Part shown: positions 20,620 through 32,347 of the stretch, piece by piece
Layout of the letters: each line of letters starts with the position of its first letter
Numbering within the stretch: position 1 is the stretch's first letter
Source of the DNA: Vandiemenella viatica
Taxonomy: Eukaryota; Arthropoda; Insecta; Orthoptera; Morabidae
Assembly (NCBI GenBank): GCA_031002005.1
Contig: JARYHS010008074.1
Span: forward strand, 283,403,930-283,467,929
Reading direction: 5' to 3'
DNA length: 64,000 nucleotides
The notes under the pieces: generated by a model
What the model was told of the DNA's origin: nothing
What the model saw: only the letters and a program-made list of their open reading frames with translations
Database searches by the model: none
Made by a program: the position numbers and the translations under genes

Positions 20620-22830
20620 TTCAGATTATCTCAATAATCTAATCTTTCTAAATAAGGACCAGTTACACAAATATGCTGGACTTTTTAGACCATGGCACAC
20701 ATGGCGTACTTTTAGGTACAGAATCATTATGGGCTGGGGTTGAAAAGAGTATATTCCCAACTGCTGACATAATACCAGCATCACTTTATCATCTAAAATG
20801 ACTTGGTTCATGTTGGAGTTTGTTTTCCTACATTAAAACTAATGACATGAGCCTGATTCTAGTGAAGTAGCCCCAGGACATTACACTTTCAAGAGAACAT
20901 TTATCTAATACAACACATCAGCTATTTGCACATCTGTCAAAATGACAGAGCATCTGGCATGATTAATTACTCCATAACATCTTCTACAGTCCAGTGTAAC
21001 GTTTCAACCCATGAAACAGATGTTATAATGCAACAATCACTAATTTTCCCGCGATCACTGATAAGGATGGACCAGAAATGTATAAAGTTAACAATTATAC
21101 TTGAGATATAGAGGGATTCTTATCCTTAGTCCAATAATTACAGAAGAACTTCACTTTTGCAACATTTAATTCTACTGTACACAAAGGATTTTGATAATTA
21201 CAAGAAAATCATAGGTGCCATAATTAGTACAATTTTGGTACAAGCAACAATAAAACACGAATATAACCAGTGCAAATTTCAAGATGTGGCAGACAGTGAT
21301 TGCATTAACGTTGTTCTTCTCAGTCAAAGATACGCCACGACTAGCTGACACAAACTTTTGGCGAGAGTGTAAAATCTCTCGCAATATGGCACCGCAAGAA
21401 ATAAAATAATGTGGAGGTTGTCTGCAACTTGCCTATTTTAATAGGCGCAGGGTGTTTTCTGTGCGGGGGCACACAAATCACAGTGATCTTGTTATCACAA
21501 AGTCTACATTACCCAATTGAGTCCGGCATCCTGGATCAACCAGGCGTGGCAACGTGCCGGTTGTGCAGAATATCAAAGCTCTCAATGTTTTAACACAACA
21601 GCCCAGATAGGTGGTGTAAAACTATCACAGCACTACCACTAGCACACTTCCTGCAAGTGGGATCATCCCATTTCCTGATAAGGTCGCATGGTCTGCAACT
21701 GGAAGAGCGCCCTGTGGGACTCACGTCATTCCACGGCGAGAGTAGCCTGGCCAGTGATGTCTTATGGTCTTTGCTGCGAGGTCCTGGCAGAGATAGAAGT
21801 CCCCATAATCACTCATGTGGACCGAAGCACATGTGTTAATGGTGTGTGTCTTGAGACTATCACCCATTAGCCCTACATTAAGACAAACAAGCAGCCAAAG
21901 CCTTCAGCCCTCCTAATAGGCAGGAGGGTATGTTGCGGGCAGAAGTCTGCTTACACACAGGATCTTCCTTACTGTCCCATCTCTTGAGTATGCAACAATA
22001 ATGGTATCCCTAGCCATTGCACATACGAATGTATGAGGTCTACTCAGCACAAATCCTTTGTTTCACTAAAAAAATTATTGATATCTTCAGAAGCATTGAA
22101 TTTTTTTTTGACTCTGCATGTGATTACACTTGCAATATCACTGTACACTTAGAATTTACATTATATGACCCCTGCAACTGGTAATTTATATGTGATTAAT
22201 AAGCAAAGAAATTATTTTTATTTAAAACAGATGCCCAAGCAATGATAAACATTAAAATATTGAAAGTCCTTCTCCTTCCCAAGTATAAAGTGACAATTTT
22301 TTTGATAACAAAAGAAGCCCTTGGAAACATTAAAATGTGTCAAAAAAGTATAATAACAGCAACGATTGTGGTGGGTGCAGTCTTATCAGTGGATCCCCAT
22401 GAATCCCATGATCTACTGGCTTTTGTTACATCCAAACTCATTCACAATCACACATCATTTCAATGGCCAAATAAGTTTTCCAATAGAACAAGTTAACAAA
22501 GAAATCTTAATCTATGCAAAGCTTAAATCAACTACTCGCTAATTCTTAGTCTAAATATTTCCACACAAAATGAACAAAATTTTTTTAATCATCCAAGCAT
22601 TGTCTAGTCTATCCTTCTGCTTCACTGTTCAAAAGGAAAAATCCACATCTGTCAGTCACAAGAATTTGAATGGCACAACAGCACAGCACACTGAGAACAA
22701 TTATCTGTGTCACTGATGTGTCAACACCGAAAGTTGTATGTCACAGGCTTAAAGCTCAGCATGCCTGTCAGTCAATTAATTTCAACAGAAAGGTCCAATC
22801 CATAAAAAAAAACTTTACAATATTTCAGTT
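20620..22830. other. Unassigned sequence, including a GC-richer block
   Basis: The block 21420-21960 has a higher GC content and a short AGCCCTCCTAATAGGCAGGAGG hairpin-like stretch near 21906. Translations on both strands gave nothing recognisable. It may be an unknown repeat. Confidence 0.45.
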
Positions 22831-23134
22831 AATAATCTTACCAATGTAGGTGGTGAGACATATGGCAGAGGGGGAGATGATTTCTTAATGGCAGTTTCAT
22901 TGTCACCATTATACAATTTATTATCAGCAATCTGTGTTTGTTGTTCACATTTTCCTCAGTAATTGTCTCCACTGGCATTCCTGCATGGTGATCACCTTCA
23001 CTGCTCCTTCTTCCCTGTTTCAATTTTAATTTGCTATAAGAATGACCAAACTCCCCAGATGTCGCCACAGCATCTTTGTGAATGTCATTTTTCTTACATA
23101 AATATTTAATCACATAAATGCCTTTTTTTTCCAT
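22830..23134 (-). pseudogene. mariner-type transposase, N-terminal fragment
   Basis: The minus frame from 23134 reads IKYLCKKND, IHKDAVATSGEFGHSYSKL, KQGRRSSEGDHHAGMPVETI, TEENVNNKHRL. This is the paired helix-turn-helix (HTH_48) region of mariner transposases, with GRRSxEDxxRxGRPVExxTxENV preserved. The catalytic domain is missing. No terminal repeats found. Dead fragment. Confidence 0.75.
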
Positions 23135-23139
23135 CTCGG

Positions 23140-24005
23140 GTTAAAAATTCACATTGTTGTATTCATCAGGTTGTTTTAACCAGAATCCTTACAATACAGT
23201 AATCAAAAAATTAATGCAGTTTTTCATTTTTGTCACTGGCATATGAACTTTTGGGATGATCCCAGTTGGTTCCTTTGCATTATGATATTCTATTCTTGCA
23301 TAATTTCCAGTTGTTGATTTTTTGAAGATTTGATGCCACCTTTGTAATCTTTAGATTGTTATTTCAACCAACTTAACTCATTCAGAAATGGGTTAACCAC
23401 TATTCAGTTTATTTCCAATTCAAAAGCTATGTTCCATCACACAAAAATCCTTTTAACAATTTCTCCATGTCTTCCTACATTGACTACCTTTTCCCCTTTG
23501 AAATGAACTCTCAGTTCCTTGTTCTAAATTCACAAAGTTCTTGTAAATACCTTGCCTGTGTGTCTGCATACAGAACTCGAGCCTGTGTGACTTGAGCACA
23601 TAGCAGTGCTCGAGTAGCTGCTAGCCTAATACACACAATACAATAAGATAGTTAGTTCCTGGTGCATTGACGTCTGCTTACAAATACAAAGAAGTTTAAA
23701 ATATTTAAATATTTTTTTCCTTCCTCACATTAGGTTTTACTTCACATGTTTTGAATGGTAAATTTTTTCTTTGTAATTAGATAATTATAAAATTTTGCTT
23801 TTATTGTAGAAATGTTATTGTGATTCTTCTCCTTCCTGCATTAAAGAATAATTTGCTTGCTCCAAAATTCTTTATTCTAGTATAGTGAACTGTTTCTGTA
23901 GAGACATTTTGCCCACTCTTTTGTTTTAGTGCATTTCTGTATTTGATTACTTACAGTCAGAAGTATGATATCCTGTTTTAAAAGAATAAAAAGTAAAAAT
24001 ATGTT
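23140..24005. other. AT-rich sequence without recognised features
   Basis: A short palindromic stretch with ACTCGAGCC...TGCTCGAGT near 23576-23616 is the only structure seen. Confidence 0.5.
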
Positions 24006-24009
24006 TGTA

Positions 24010-24125
24010 ATCATAGACTTTCATGGCCAGAATCAGTTGTCGGCTGTCTGGGTGACGCAGAGTCATTTTGTATAGAGCCAATGTTTCACTGTAATATCAC
24101 AGTCTTCTTCTTGGGCAGAACAAAG
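24010..24125 (-). mobile_element. Penelope-like element 3' end fragment
   Basis: Minus strand: GAAGAAGACTGTGATATTAC AG..., TGAAACATTGGCTCTATACA, AAATGACTCTGCGTCACCCA and GACAGCCGACAACTGATTCT. The same layout (CTGAAGA...TGAAACGTTGG/A...TGACGCGG...CAACC..GACAACC) closes the Penelope insertion at 17211-18655. Confidence 0.6.
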
Positions 24126-24149
24126 GTAGCCAAGAGACAAAGATATGCT

Positions 24150-24765
24150 TCTATGCTAATATCATAAATGTGAAAATAACTCTGTCTAATTGTTACATTT
24201 TCATGACTAAACAGCTCAACTGATCTTGATGAAATTTGTAAGGGAAATACTATGTATCATTAGGAAGGTAAAATAACATGTTTTGTCATAAAATTCCAAA
24301 AACCAACCAAACAGTGACAGGATATTGTATGTAAATTTTCGTGATGTTATATCGGTCGCATGGGCTTTGTGTTTCTCAGTCAGTTTGTGTATGATCTGTT
24401 CATAAATTTCATGTACAGACACAACTCATTAAATAGTATTGATGTAGATTTGCACTGCCTGAAATGATTATCAATTAAGCTAGGGGACAGACACTGAAAG
24501 TGAAATTGATGTGTAGAAAACTGTCGATATCCCCAGAAAGCGACATAATTTTAAACCATAAACAAAAATCCGTGGTAGGTAGTCTTTCACAGTTAACCCT
24601 CCTCCTTCCATTAGTTTGTTGCTATTTTTAAACATGTTGCAAATTGGTTCTCTTTATGAGCAGGTTCAGTGGTGGCTTCCCGTCATATCCTGACTCCGTT
24701 CTCAGCTTTCTAGCAGTTCTAGCAATAAAAAAATCCACACATACTTAGTCACGGGTAACAGCTAG
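24150..24765 (+). mobile_element. Non-autonomous Helitron A
   Basis: The 5' end TCTATGCTAATATCATAAAT G...AATAACTCTGTCTAATTGTTAC...TTGATGAAATTTG has the usual start of arthropod Helitrons. The 3' end at 24765 is ACTTAGTCACGGGTAACAGCTAG followed by T (short subterminal stem, CTAG end). No coding sequence. The base before the 5' TC is T rather than the expected A. Confidence 0.7.
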
Positions 24766-25653
24766 TATCTATCTGTATCTATATAAATGAGAATGTTTGG
24801 ATCTATTGTATGCCTCAATCATTCCATAATTGCTTAACAGATTTAAATGAAATTTGGGACGGAGTTAGCTAATCATGTTTGTAGTGACATAGGATTGTTT
24901 TTATGCCAAAACAAATGGTTCCTTTAGAAATTGCAGTTATAAATTCTCAAACACCAAAGAGTTTCCTACTTTGTAGTTGGCAGTGCTACATTTACTTTTT
25001 GCTTTTTACATACACCGCAAATGCTGCTTTTCAGAAATAAAAGCAAGACCTTTTTGGTATACGCATGTGTGTGTTTAGTTAAAAGTGCTGAAACTGATGA
25101 ACTTGATATATTATAGTTTGGGAGCAGGAAATATAAATCTGTACTTAAACCTTAAAATTTTTTAAAATCTTACTGTCAGTAAGATCACAAATAAATGCCT
25201 TCAGTTGAAATAGTATGACACCTCATGTATCACACCATAATTTCGTTGGTTATATATGCGTCACAATCTATGTGGAAAGTCAAAGCTTGGGGAGGGAGGG
25301 GGGGGGGGGGAATTGTAAGAATCTAAGAGTATACCAGCACAAAAGTCATTTCACAAAATGGTCGTGCGCAAAATGATGTATTTGTTTGTTTATGACAAAT
25401 ATGAAACGGTTTCCATTCCACCTCAATTCAGTTTTGTCTTCTTTTTTGCTGCTATATACTCTCTGTAATATTACAAATTATTTGTAACAAAATTTAAAAC
25501 TTAAATGAAGATAACTCTCTGTTTCTTTTTCTTTTTTTGGTTTGAAATTTTTGTAGAAATTAGTAAACAGTAGCATATGATGGAATAGTTTACATTACGA
25601 TACATGTCATCACTAACGTGGCGATAAGATAACAGCTTATATATTACAAATCT

Positions 25654-25654
<1 letters not shown>

Positions 25655-25681
<27 letters not shown>
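25655..25681. repeat. (TA)n microsatellite
   Basis: Uninterrupted TA dinucleotides directly before the repeat array. Confidence 0.9.
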
Positions 25682-25684
<3 letters not shown>

Positions 25685-26422
25685 GTGTGTTTTCCTATGT
25701 TTCACTTTTCAGCCACCACAACCTAGCACAGATCACTGGTGTTTGTGTGTGGATGTAGCATGGAGTTTTCTGTCGTGCACAACGTTGTCCGAATGCTGAT
25801 TGCTGTGGGGATGTGGGAGATATGATGATTAAAGTTGGTCAGTGCACAGCGTTTTCATATTTCGACCATAAATTTGTGTCTCCTTATACTTCTCTTTCCT
25901 GCCACAACTACATAGCATAGACCATTGATGTTTGTGTGTGGTAGTAGAACCGTGTCTCCTGTGGTGCACTACGGTTGTTAGGTGTTGGTAGCTATAGGCA
26001 GAGATGTACAAAATAGTTTTTAAAAAGTATTTAATTACAAAATACAAATACCTTCTTGTTTTTTGTATTTCAAATACAAAATAGTTTAAGATGTAGGTAT
26101 TTAAATACAAAATGCAAAATAGGTATTTTCAAAATACTTTTATTAAAATAAAATACTTTTAGTGTTCATTTCTTCTGTATGTTATTTATTTGATGGATTT
26201 TAATAGAACTATTTGTTCAAAAACCTCCCTTATATATATATATATATATATATATACTAGAATTGCTCGTTTAAAGATAGAAGATTTATTAAAAAAATTC
26301 GGATGGAACAGTTTCAAAAATAAAAAAGATTATTGTGCGTGTCGTGGAGAAGCTTGGAATTATGAGATGTAGAAATCAAGCACTAATTCAATTTAGCAAC
26401 ATTGCTTCCCACGTCACTACAA

Positions 26423-26545
26423 GCTGATGCCGGGATGGTCCGTGCAAAAGGCTACGGCAAAATTCCTTCCCATTCCTTGCCCTCAGTGCTTTCCTGCCTC
26501 TTACGAATTCGACGTCGTCGAGGCGTAAAGCTAGAATCAAAAAGG
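26423..26545 (+). repeat. S1 SINE, 3' fragment
   Basis: GATGCCGGGATGGTCCGTGC, AAATTCCTTCCCATTCCTTG CC and TTACGAATTCGACGTCGTCG AGGCGTAAAG correspond to the second half of the S1 SINE. The tRNA-like head is absent. Confidence 0.75.
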
Positions 26546-27228
26546 AAAAGAAAGCAAATTTGACTTATTCAGCCATTTTGTTAGCAAGATGATTCTTTTA
26601 CTTACGGGTCAATCGTTGATACTAGAGAAAAACTAAAAATTAACCCGTTTTGAGAAGTGGATGAACTTTGTGATGATGTTTGTAAAATTAAAAATGTAGT
26701 GAAGGAAACAGTGCAGAAAAAGACAGCATCGTTACAGAAATGGCACAATATATTTCAAAATCAATCTGAAAAAAAAAAAAAAAAAAAAATGCTTTTGTGC
26801 CATCAATTCCAATTTAAAACTCCGCAACTGAAAGTAAAATTTTCCAGACTATTATAATTTGGTTTGAAAGCGATTTTCACTTGACCATATTAAAGCACAG
26901 TTCCAAATTAAAACAAACTTCAGTTTGTCTTGAGGCGAATCTTATAACTACTTTATAAAAAACAAAGCTATGAAAAATCAGTATAATCAAACACAAAACT
27001 GTTTAATAAAAAATAAATACTATTTACTTATTAACAGAATAAAATTACTTAAAATTCAACTACAAAGTACAACTTTCTCCATAATATTTTGTTACTTATC
27101 CTACTCAACAAGCCGGACTTATTATAATGTCGAGTAATAAGACTGATAAGTTCTTATAACATGACAGAAAGATACCTATAGAAATTACCTCTGTCCTGCC
27201 AAAATTATATAAATAAACGTGAGGTATA

Positions 27229-28656
27229 CACAGACGGAAAAAAAAATCCCAACACCAAGAAAAAATTATTGTAGAGTAATGAAATTTGGACAATGCATTT
27301 GTCAAGTTAACATGTTTAATTGATTAAATTTTCAAGATCACAGGTTAATTTAAGCTCAAGAAAATGCATTTCAAATGTGAAATACTGTTAAATTAATAGC
27401 CGGTGTAACCTCCAGAATTTTGAATGCAAGCCTGCAAACGTGAATGCATTGTGTCATACAGGTTTCGAATGTCACTTTGTGGTATGGAGTTCCATGCTTG
27501 TTGTACTTGTGCTGTCAATACTGGGACGGTCAGTGCTGGCTGTGGATGATGCTGGAGTTGTCGTCCAATGATATCCCATACGTGTTCAATTGGAGACAGA
27601 TCTGGTGATCTCGCAGGCCAAGGTAACATGTCGACACTCTGTAGAGCACGTTGCGAGACAACAGCGGTATGAGGGCGAGCGTTATCCTGTTGAAAAACTC
27701 CCCCTTGAATGCTGTTCATGAATGGCAGCACTACAGGTTGAATTACCAGACTGACGTACAAATTTGCAGTCAGTGTGTTTGGTATAACCACAAGAGTGCT
27801 CCTGCTGTCATAGGAAATTGCTCCCCAGACCATGACTCCAGGTGTAGGTCCAGTGTGTCTAGGCCGCAGACAGTTTGGTTGCAGGCGTTCCCCTGGCCTC
27901 CTTCTGACCAACACTCGGCCATCACTGGCACCAAGGCAGAACCTGCTTTCATCAGAAAACACAACAGATCTCCACTCCGTCCTCCAATGAGCTCTGGCTT
28001 GACACCACTGGAGTCGCAAACGGCGATGGCTTGTAGTCAGTGGAATGCACGCTACAGGGCGCCTGGCTCGGAGCTGTCCTTGAAGTAACCGATTTCTAAC
28101 AGTTCGTTGTGTCACTGTGGTACCAACTGCAGCTCGAATTTCTGCCGCAGACGCAGTACGATGCACCACAGCTGTACGCCGAATACGGCGGTCTTCCCTC
28201 TCAGTAGTGCCACGTGGCCTCCCGGAACCCGGTCTTCTTGAGGCAGTACCATCCCTTGACCACTGCACCCAACAATCATGCACAGTGGATACATTCCGGC
28301 CAAGTCTTTCTGCAATATCGCGAAAAGAAAATCCACCTTCTCGTAGCCCTATTACACGACCTCGTTCAAACTCGGTGAGCTGTTGATAATGGCTTCTTCG
28401 TCTTCTAAAAGGCATTCTTGGCTAACATCAACTCACTATGTCAAATCTCAGCGGTAAATAACGTTCACAAACTTTACAGCGCGTATTTAAAGCAAACCTG
28501 ATTTGCAAGCTCTGAGTAGCGCTACTAGCGCCACACTTATGCGCGAAGCGCGAAATTTGAATCGATGTCATCTTTCAGATGTATAAACACGCCTACCAAA
28601 TTTCGTTTATCTAACACAAGTCTTTCTTGGTGTTGGGATTTTTTTTTCCGTCTGTG
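27229..28656 (-). mobile_element. Tc1-type transposon, apparently intact
   Basis: 34-bp terminal inverted repeats beginning CACAGACGG, nine A, TCCCAACACCAAGAAA are identical at 27229-27262 and 28623-28656. The element is flanked by TA on both sides (27227-27228; 28657-28658). Its 1428 bp carry one uninterrupted transposase gene. Perfect repeats and an open frame among many decayed elements indicate that it is the youngest insertion in the window. Confidence 0.95.
27393..28415 (-). CDS. Tc1/mariner-superfamily transposase, 340 aa, intact
   Basis: Cuts and pastes the surrounding element at TA dinucleotides in the nucleus. Residues 10-55 form the first helix-turn-helix (LTEFERGRVIGL, IAERLGRNVSTV). 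GSGRPRG at 63-69 is the GRPR-like minor-groove hook. Residues 75-120 are the second helix-turn-helix. The catalytic residues are D155 (VVFSDESRF), D244 (FQQDNARPHTA) and E277 (SPDLSPIEHVW). 32 residues separate D244 and E277, two fewer than the 34 usual in Tc1. The protein ends GGYTGY, like related Tcb/Tc1-type transposases annotated in arthropods. Length and domain order are complete and the stop is followed by the inverted repeat after about 160 bp. Confidence 0.96.
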   Translation of the reverse strand: MPFRRRRSHYQQLTEFERGRVIGLREGGFSFRDIAERLGRNVSTVHDCWVQWSRDGTASRRPGSGRPRGTTEREDRRIRRTAVVHRTASAAEIRAAVGTTVTQRTVRNRLLQGQLRARRPVACIPLTTSHRRLRLQWCQARAHWRTEWRSVVFSDESRFCLGASDGRVLVRRRPGERLQPNCLRPRHTGPTPGVMVWGAISYDSRSTLVVIPNTLTANLYVSLVIQPVVLPFMNSIQGGVFQQDNARPHTAVVSQRALQSVDMLPWPARSPDLSPIEHVWDIIGRQLQHHPQPALTVPVLTAQVQQAWNSIPQSDIRNLYDTMHSRLQACIQNSGGYTGY

Positions 28657-29429
28657 TATAAAAAGCTATTTTTTTTGCTGTCCCAATTTGTAATTATGAT
28701 CCACGACTTCTTTTTTTTTTTTTTGCCTTCCCTCCGGATTTTTAACAAACTGGACCTGGCAACACTAATCCTACGTCTGACACGATTGCTTAGTATGCCT
28801 CCTACGGGAGGATCCAACCAACTTATGGTTATGGACTACGTTAGTTTACACCACATATAGCACTTGTTCCTAAATTAAAATTAAATCGGTACGAAATTAA
28901 TGTTTCTGTTAGGAATATTCTTGCTGATTCGTCAAATTTATAAATATTATTATTAGTTGGTTTAGTATATTGTGTGATGTGTTCTGTGTGGTGAGCAGTA
29001 GTAAACAAAAACTTATTTTGTATGTTTTACTTACATTTTTATAACTTTCAAACAGCAAGTGAACAAAACTGGCATACAAACGACAAACCAAACATCATAA
29101 CAGGCAAGTCGGTGGGGACAGGCTGTAAACGTTTCATTATTACCAATGTCATTGTTACTTGCACAACAGACTGAATTCTCATTTGAATTTTCTGGCATTG
29201 TTGTCACTAGTTTGAATTTACTGATAGATCAGCATTTATGAGGATCAATATGAAACAAAAATTTATAAAAAACTAAGAAAAGTATTTTGCATTTTTCAAA
29301 TACAAAATATGTTTCAAATTTTTTTTCAAAATAAATACAAAATATTTTTTATATTAGGGTATTTAAAATACAAAATGAAAATAGGTTTTTTGTATTTGTA
29401 TTTGAAATAATGCACATCTCTGGCTATGG

Positions 29430-29858
29430 GGGTGTGGGAGATATGGGGGTTGAAAATGGTTGACCTGCGGCAATTTCATATTTTTGCCAAAGACACATGT
29501 GTCTTGGTGTATCACTTTTCAGCGAAAACTATCTATCGCAAATCACTGGCGTTTGTGTGTGGTAGTAACACAGAGTCACCTTTAGATCACAATGTCGGCC
29601 GAATTTCAATAACTGTGGTTGTGTGGGAGATATGGTGGTTGCGAGTGGCCAATCAAGGATTTCTTCGATCAAGGAAGTTTCTGAAATGCAGCCAATGTTG
29701 TGATTAAAAAGTGACACTGTGTTACTATCACACACAAACGCCAGTGATTTGCAATAGATAGTTTTTGCTGAAAAGTGATACACCAAGACACATGCGTCTT
29801 TGGCAGAAATATGAAATTGCTGCAGGTTGACCAGTTTCAACCCCCATATCTCCCACAA
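29430..29858. repeat. Inverted array unit (palindromic arrangement)
   Basis: 29430-29620 reads as forward monomer. 29660-29850 is the same sequence in reverse complement (for example TATCTATCGCAAATCACTGG forward, CCAGTGATTTGCAATAGATA reversed). Both strands therefore give similar translations (WEIWGLK, VYHFSAKTIY, SLAFVC), which is a consequence of the palindrome rather than evidence of a gene. Confidence 0.8.
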
Positions 29859-30632
29859 CTACATAGCATAGGACACTGGTGTTTGTGTGTGGTAGTAGAA
29901 TCGTGTCTCCTGTCGTGCACTATGGTTGTTAGATGTCGGTAGCTATGAGGATGTGGGAGATATGGGGGTTGAAACTGGTTGACATGCGGCAATTTCATAT
30001 TTCTACCAAAGACGCATGTTTCTTGGTGTATCACTTTTCAACGAAAAATATCTATCGCAAAATCACTGGCGTTTGTGTGTGGTAGTAACACAGAGTCACC
30101 TATCGATCACAACATTGGCCGAATTTCAGTAACTGTGGTTGTGTAGGAGACATGGTGGTTCCAAGTGGCCGATCAAGGTTGTCTTTACATTTCCACCAAA
30201 GACATGTCTACACATATGTCACTTTTCTGCCACAACTACATAGCATAGAGCATTGGTTTTTTTTTTTTGTGTGGTAGTAGAATCTTGTCTCCTGTCCTGC
30301 ACTATGGTTGTTAGATGTCGGTAGCTATGGGGGTGTGGTAGTTATGGGTGTTGAAACTGGTTGACCTGCGGCAATTTCTTATTTCTGCCAAAGACATGTG
30401 TCTTGGTGTATCACTTTTCAGTGAAAACTATCTATCACAGATCACTGGCGTAACACAGTCACCTTTCGATTACAACGTCGGCTGAATTTCAATAACATTG
30501 GTAGTGTGGGATATATGGTGGTTGTAAGAGGCCGATCGAGGATATCTTCATATTTCGACGAAAGTCATGTGTCTCCGCATATATCACTTTTCTGCCACAA
30601 CTACATAGCATAGACCATTGGAGTTTGTGTGT

Positions 30633-32347
30633 AGATAGATAGATAGACATGTTCACTTTGATCTCATGTAAGAATAATCTCGGGGATGTTGAACAGTACA
30701 TACACTTATTAGTAATGTCAATATTACTATATAATTGATAATATTATTATATATTGACAACAAGTTAGTTAGTTACGGCCCATTAGTATAACCAATATTT
30801 CCTGTAATCTACAAATACAATCCCGAGTTAATTAATACTTATTATGTGGAACAGTGTATACACCTGTTACCAGCATCTAACAACCAGTTATTTTCTTACC
30901 AACCAGTTACCACAACTCATAAGCAGTCAATTACTTAAAAACCTGTTAGTATCATAATTTTTCACAGCAGTTTTTGAGTGCACGCTATCCCATGTTAGTT
31001 ACTATATATGAGTGAAATTTTGTAAACAGCGTAATTACTTCATTTGTCAAAAGTTTCAACAGAAAGAAAAACCATATATCATTTTAGTAATTGTGGACAA
31101 CTTTGTCACCTTCTCCTTCCATACACCATATATACTATTCTATCAGTCATTCTTAGTTACCAAATTCCAAGAAGAAAATTCTTTCACAGAGTAAAATGGG
31201 TTCTGAAGCAGAAACTCTTTCAGTTTGGACTTAAAGTAGTTGGGTTTTTGTAGATAACATTTAATTTCTGTTGGTAAGACATTGAATAAGGAACCTCCAG
31301 TAAATGTTAACCCTTTCTGCACAATTGACAGTGTTTTGTAATCCTTGTGAATATTATATTTATTCCTAGTATTATGGCTATGTATGTCAGCATTAAGATT
31401 GAAGTGTTCAGGATTTTCCACTACAAATGATAGTACGGAGTATACATACTGTGCTGGCATTGTTAGTACACCCAGGTTTTTAAATAGATTTCTGCACGGC
31501 GTCTGTGGGCTTGCTCCAAAAATAGTTCTTATAGCACGTTTTTGCAATTTCAATACCCTCTGTGCTTATGACGAGTTTCCCCAGAATGAGATGCCATAAG
31601 TGAGCAGGGAATGAGAATATGCAAAATATACTAACTTTCTGGTTTCTATATTAGCTATTCTAGATATTACCCTAAGTGAAAATGTTGCAGAATTCAGTTT
31701 TTTAAGAAGTTGTTGAATATGCTGTTTCCAGTTCAATTTGTTATCTATACATACATCCAGGAATTTTGTGAAATTACTTTCATTGATTGCTTTTCCTTCT
31801 GATATCACATTATAGCTGTCCTTTGTTTTATTTTTTGTAACAAACTGAAGTAACTGTCTTTTCTACATTAAGTATTAGTTTGTTTGCACTAAACCACCTG
31901 TTAATTTTCTTTATAGCATCATTTCCTGTGTTTTCGAGGTTTTGTGCTGATGGGTCTTTCAACGATATGCTGGTATCATCTGCAAAGAGCACCATGTGTT
32001 CATTATCACCTAGTATATGTGGGAGATCATTTATATAGATTAAGAACAGCAGAGGGCCAAGAATTGAACCCTGAGGCACACCACATTTAACTATACCCCA
32101 TTCTGAGTTTATAACATTTCCTGTATTAGCATCTTTCAGTGATACACATTGCTTTCTATTTTCCAGGTATGATTTAAACCAAAGTCCTGGCTTACCACTA
32201 ACTCCATAGTGGTCTAATTTACGTAGTAGAATCTCATGATCAACACAGTCAAAAGCCTTAGCAAGATCACAGAATATACCTAGGGAATTTAATTTTTTAT
32301 GCAGTGATTCCAGTGTGTTGTTTACAAAAGCAAATATTGCTGAATCT
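30633..32347 (-). mobile_element. 5'-truncated LINE (Jockey/CR1-group) inserted in the array
   Basis: It interrupts an array monomer between TTTGTGTGTG and TAGTAGAATC. The minus strand carries reverse transcriptase from about 32344 to 31190, then about 550 bp of 3' UTR, ending in a short (TATC)n tail (AGATAGATAGATAGA on the + strand at 30633). Target-site duplication not resolved. Confidence 0.85.
31190..32344 (-). pseudogene. Reverse transcriptase of the truncated LINE
   Basis: In order on the minus strand: FCDLAKAFDCVDHEILL (motif A) with LDHYGV and GVPQGSILGPLLFLIYINDL (motif B), then VLFADDTS (motif C). Then FTKFLDVCIDNKLNWKQHI, LLTYGISFWGNS, and the C-terminal region QKRAIRTIFG with LPTEIK and NPFYSVKEF. 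Frameshifts lie near 31820 and 31560. The N-terminal endonuclease is missing by truncation. The order and the YS(V)xEF end fit Jockey/CR1-group LINEs. Confidence 0.88.

Larger units (their letters stand above)
25999..29422. mobile_element. hAT-type element with nested SINE fragment and Tc1 transposon
   Basis: CAGAGATGTACA at 25999 and TGCACATCTCTG ending at 29422 are inverted termini. GCTATAGG (25991-25998) and GCTATGGG (29423-29430) are the 8-bp target-site duplication with one difference. Joining the flanks restores the array unit GGTAGCTATGGGGGTGTGGG. Both ends carry AAATACAAAATA-rich subterminal repeats in inverted orientation. I see no recognisable transposase: the frame at 26657-26857 is unassigned. 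About 2 kb without the Tc1. Confidence 0.85.

Noticed and set aside
25285..25312. G-quadruplex control element
   Set aside because: A G-rich tract is present but lies in the 5' part of a Helitron without any gene nearby.
29426..29858. Protein gene in the repeat array (similar frames on both strands)
   Set aside because: The similarity arises from a palindromic arrangement of a non-coding monomer; neighbouring monomers do not keep the frame.
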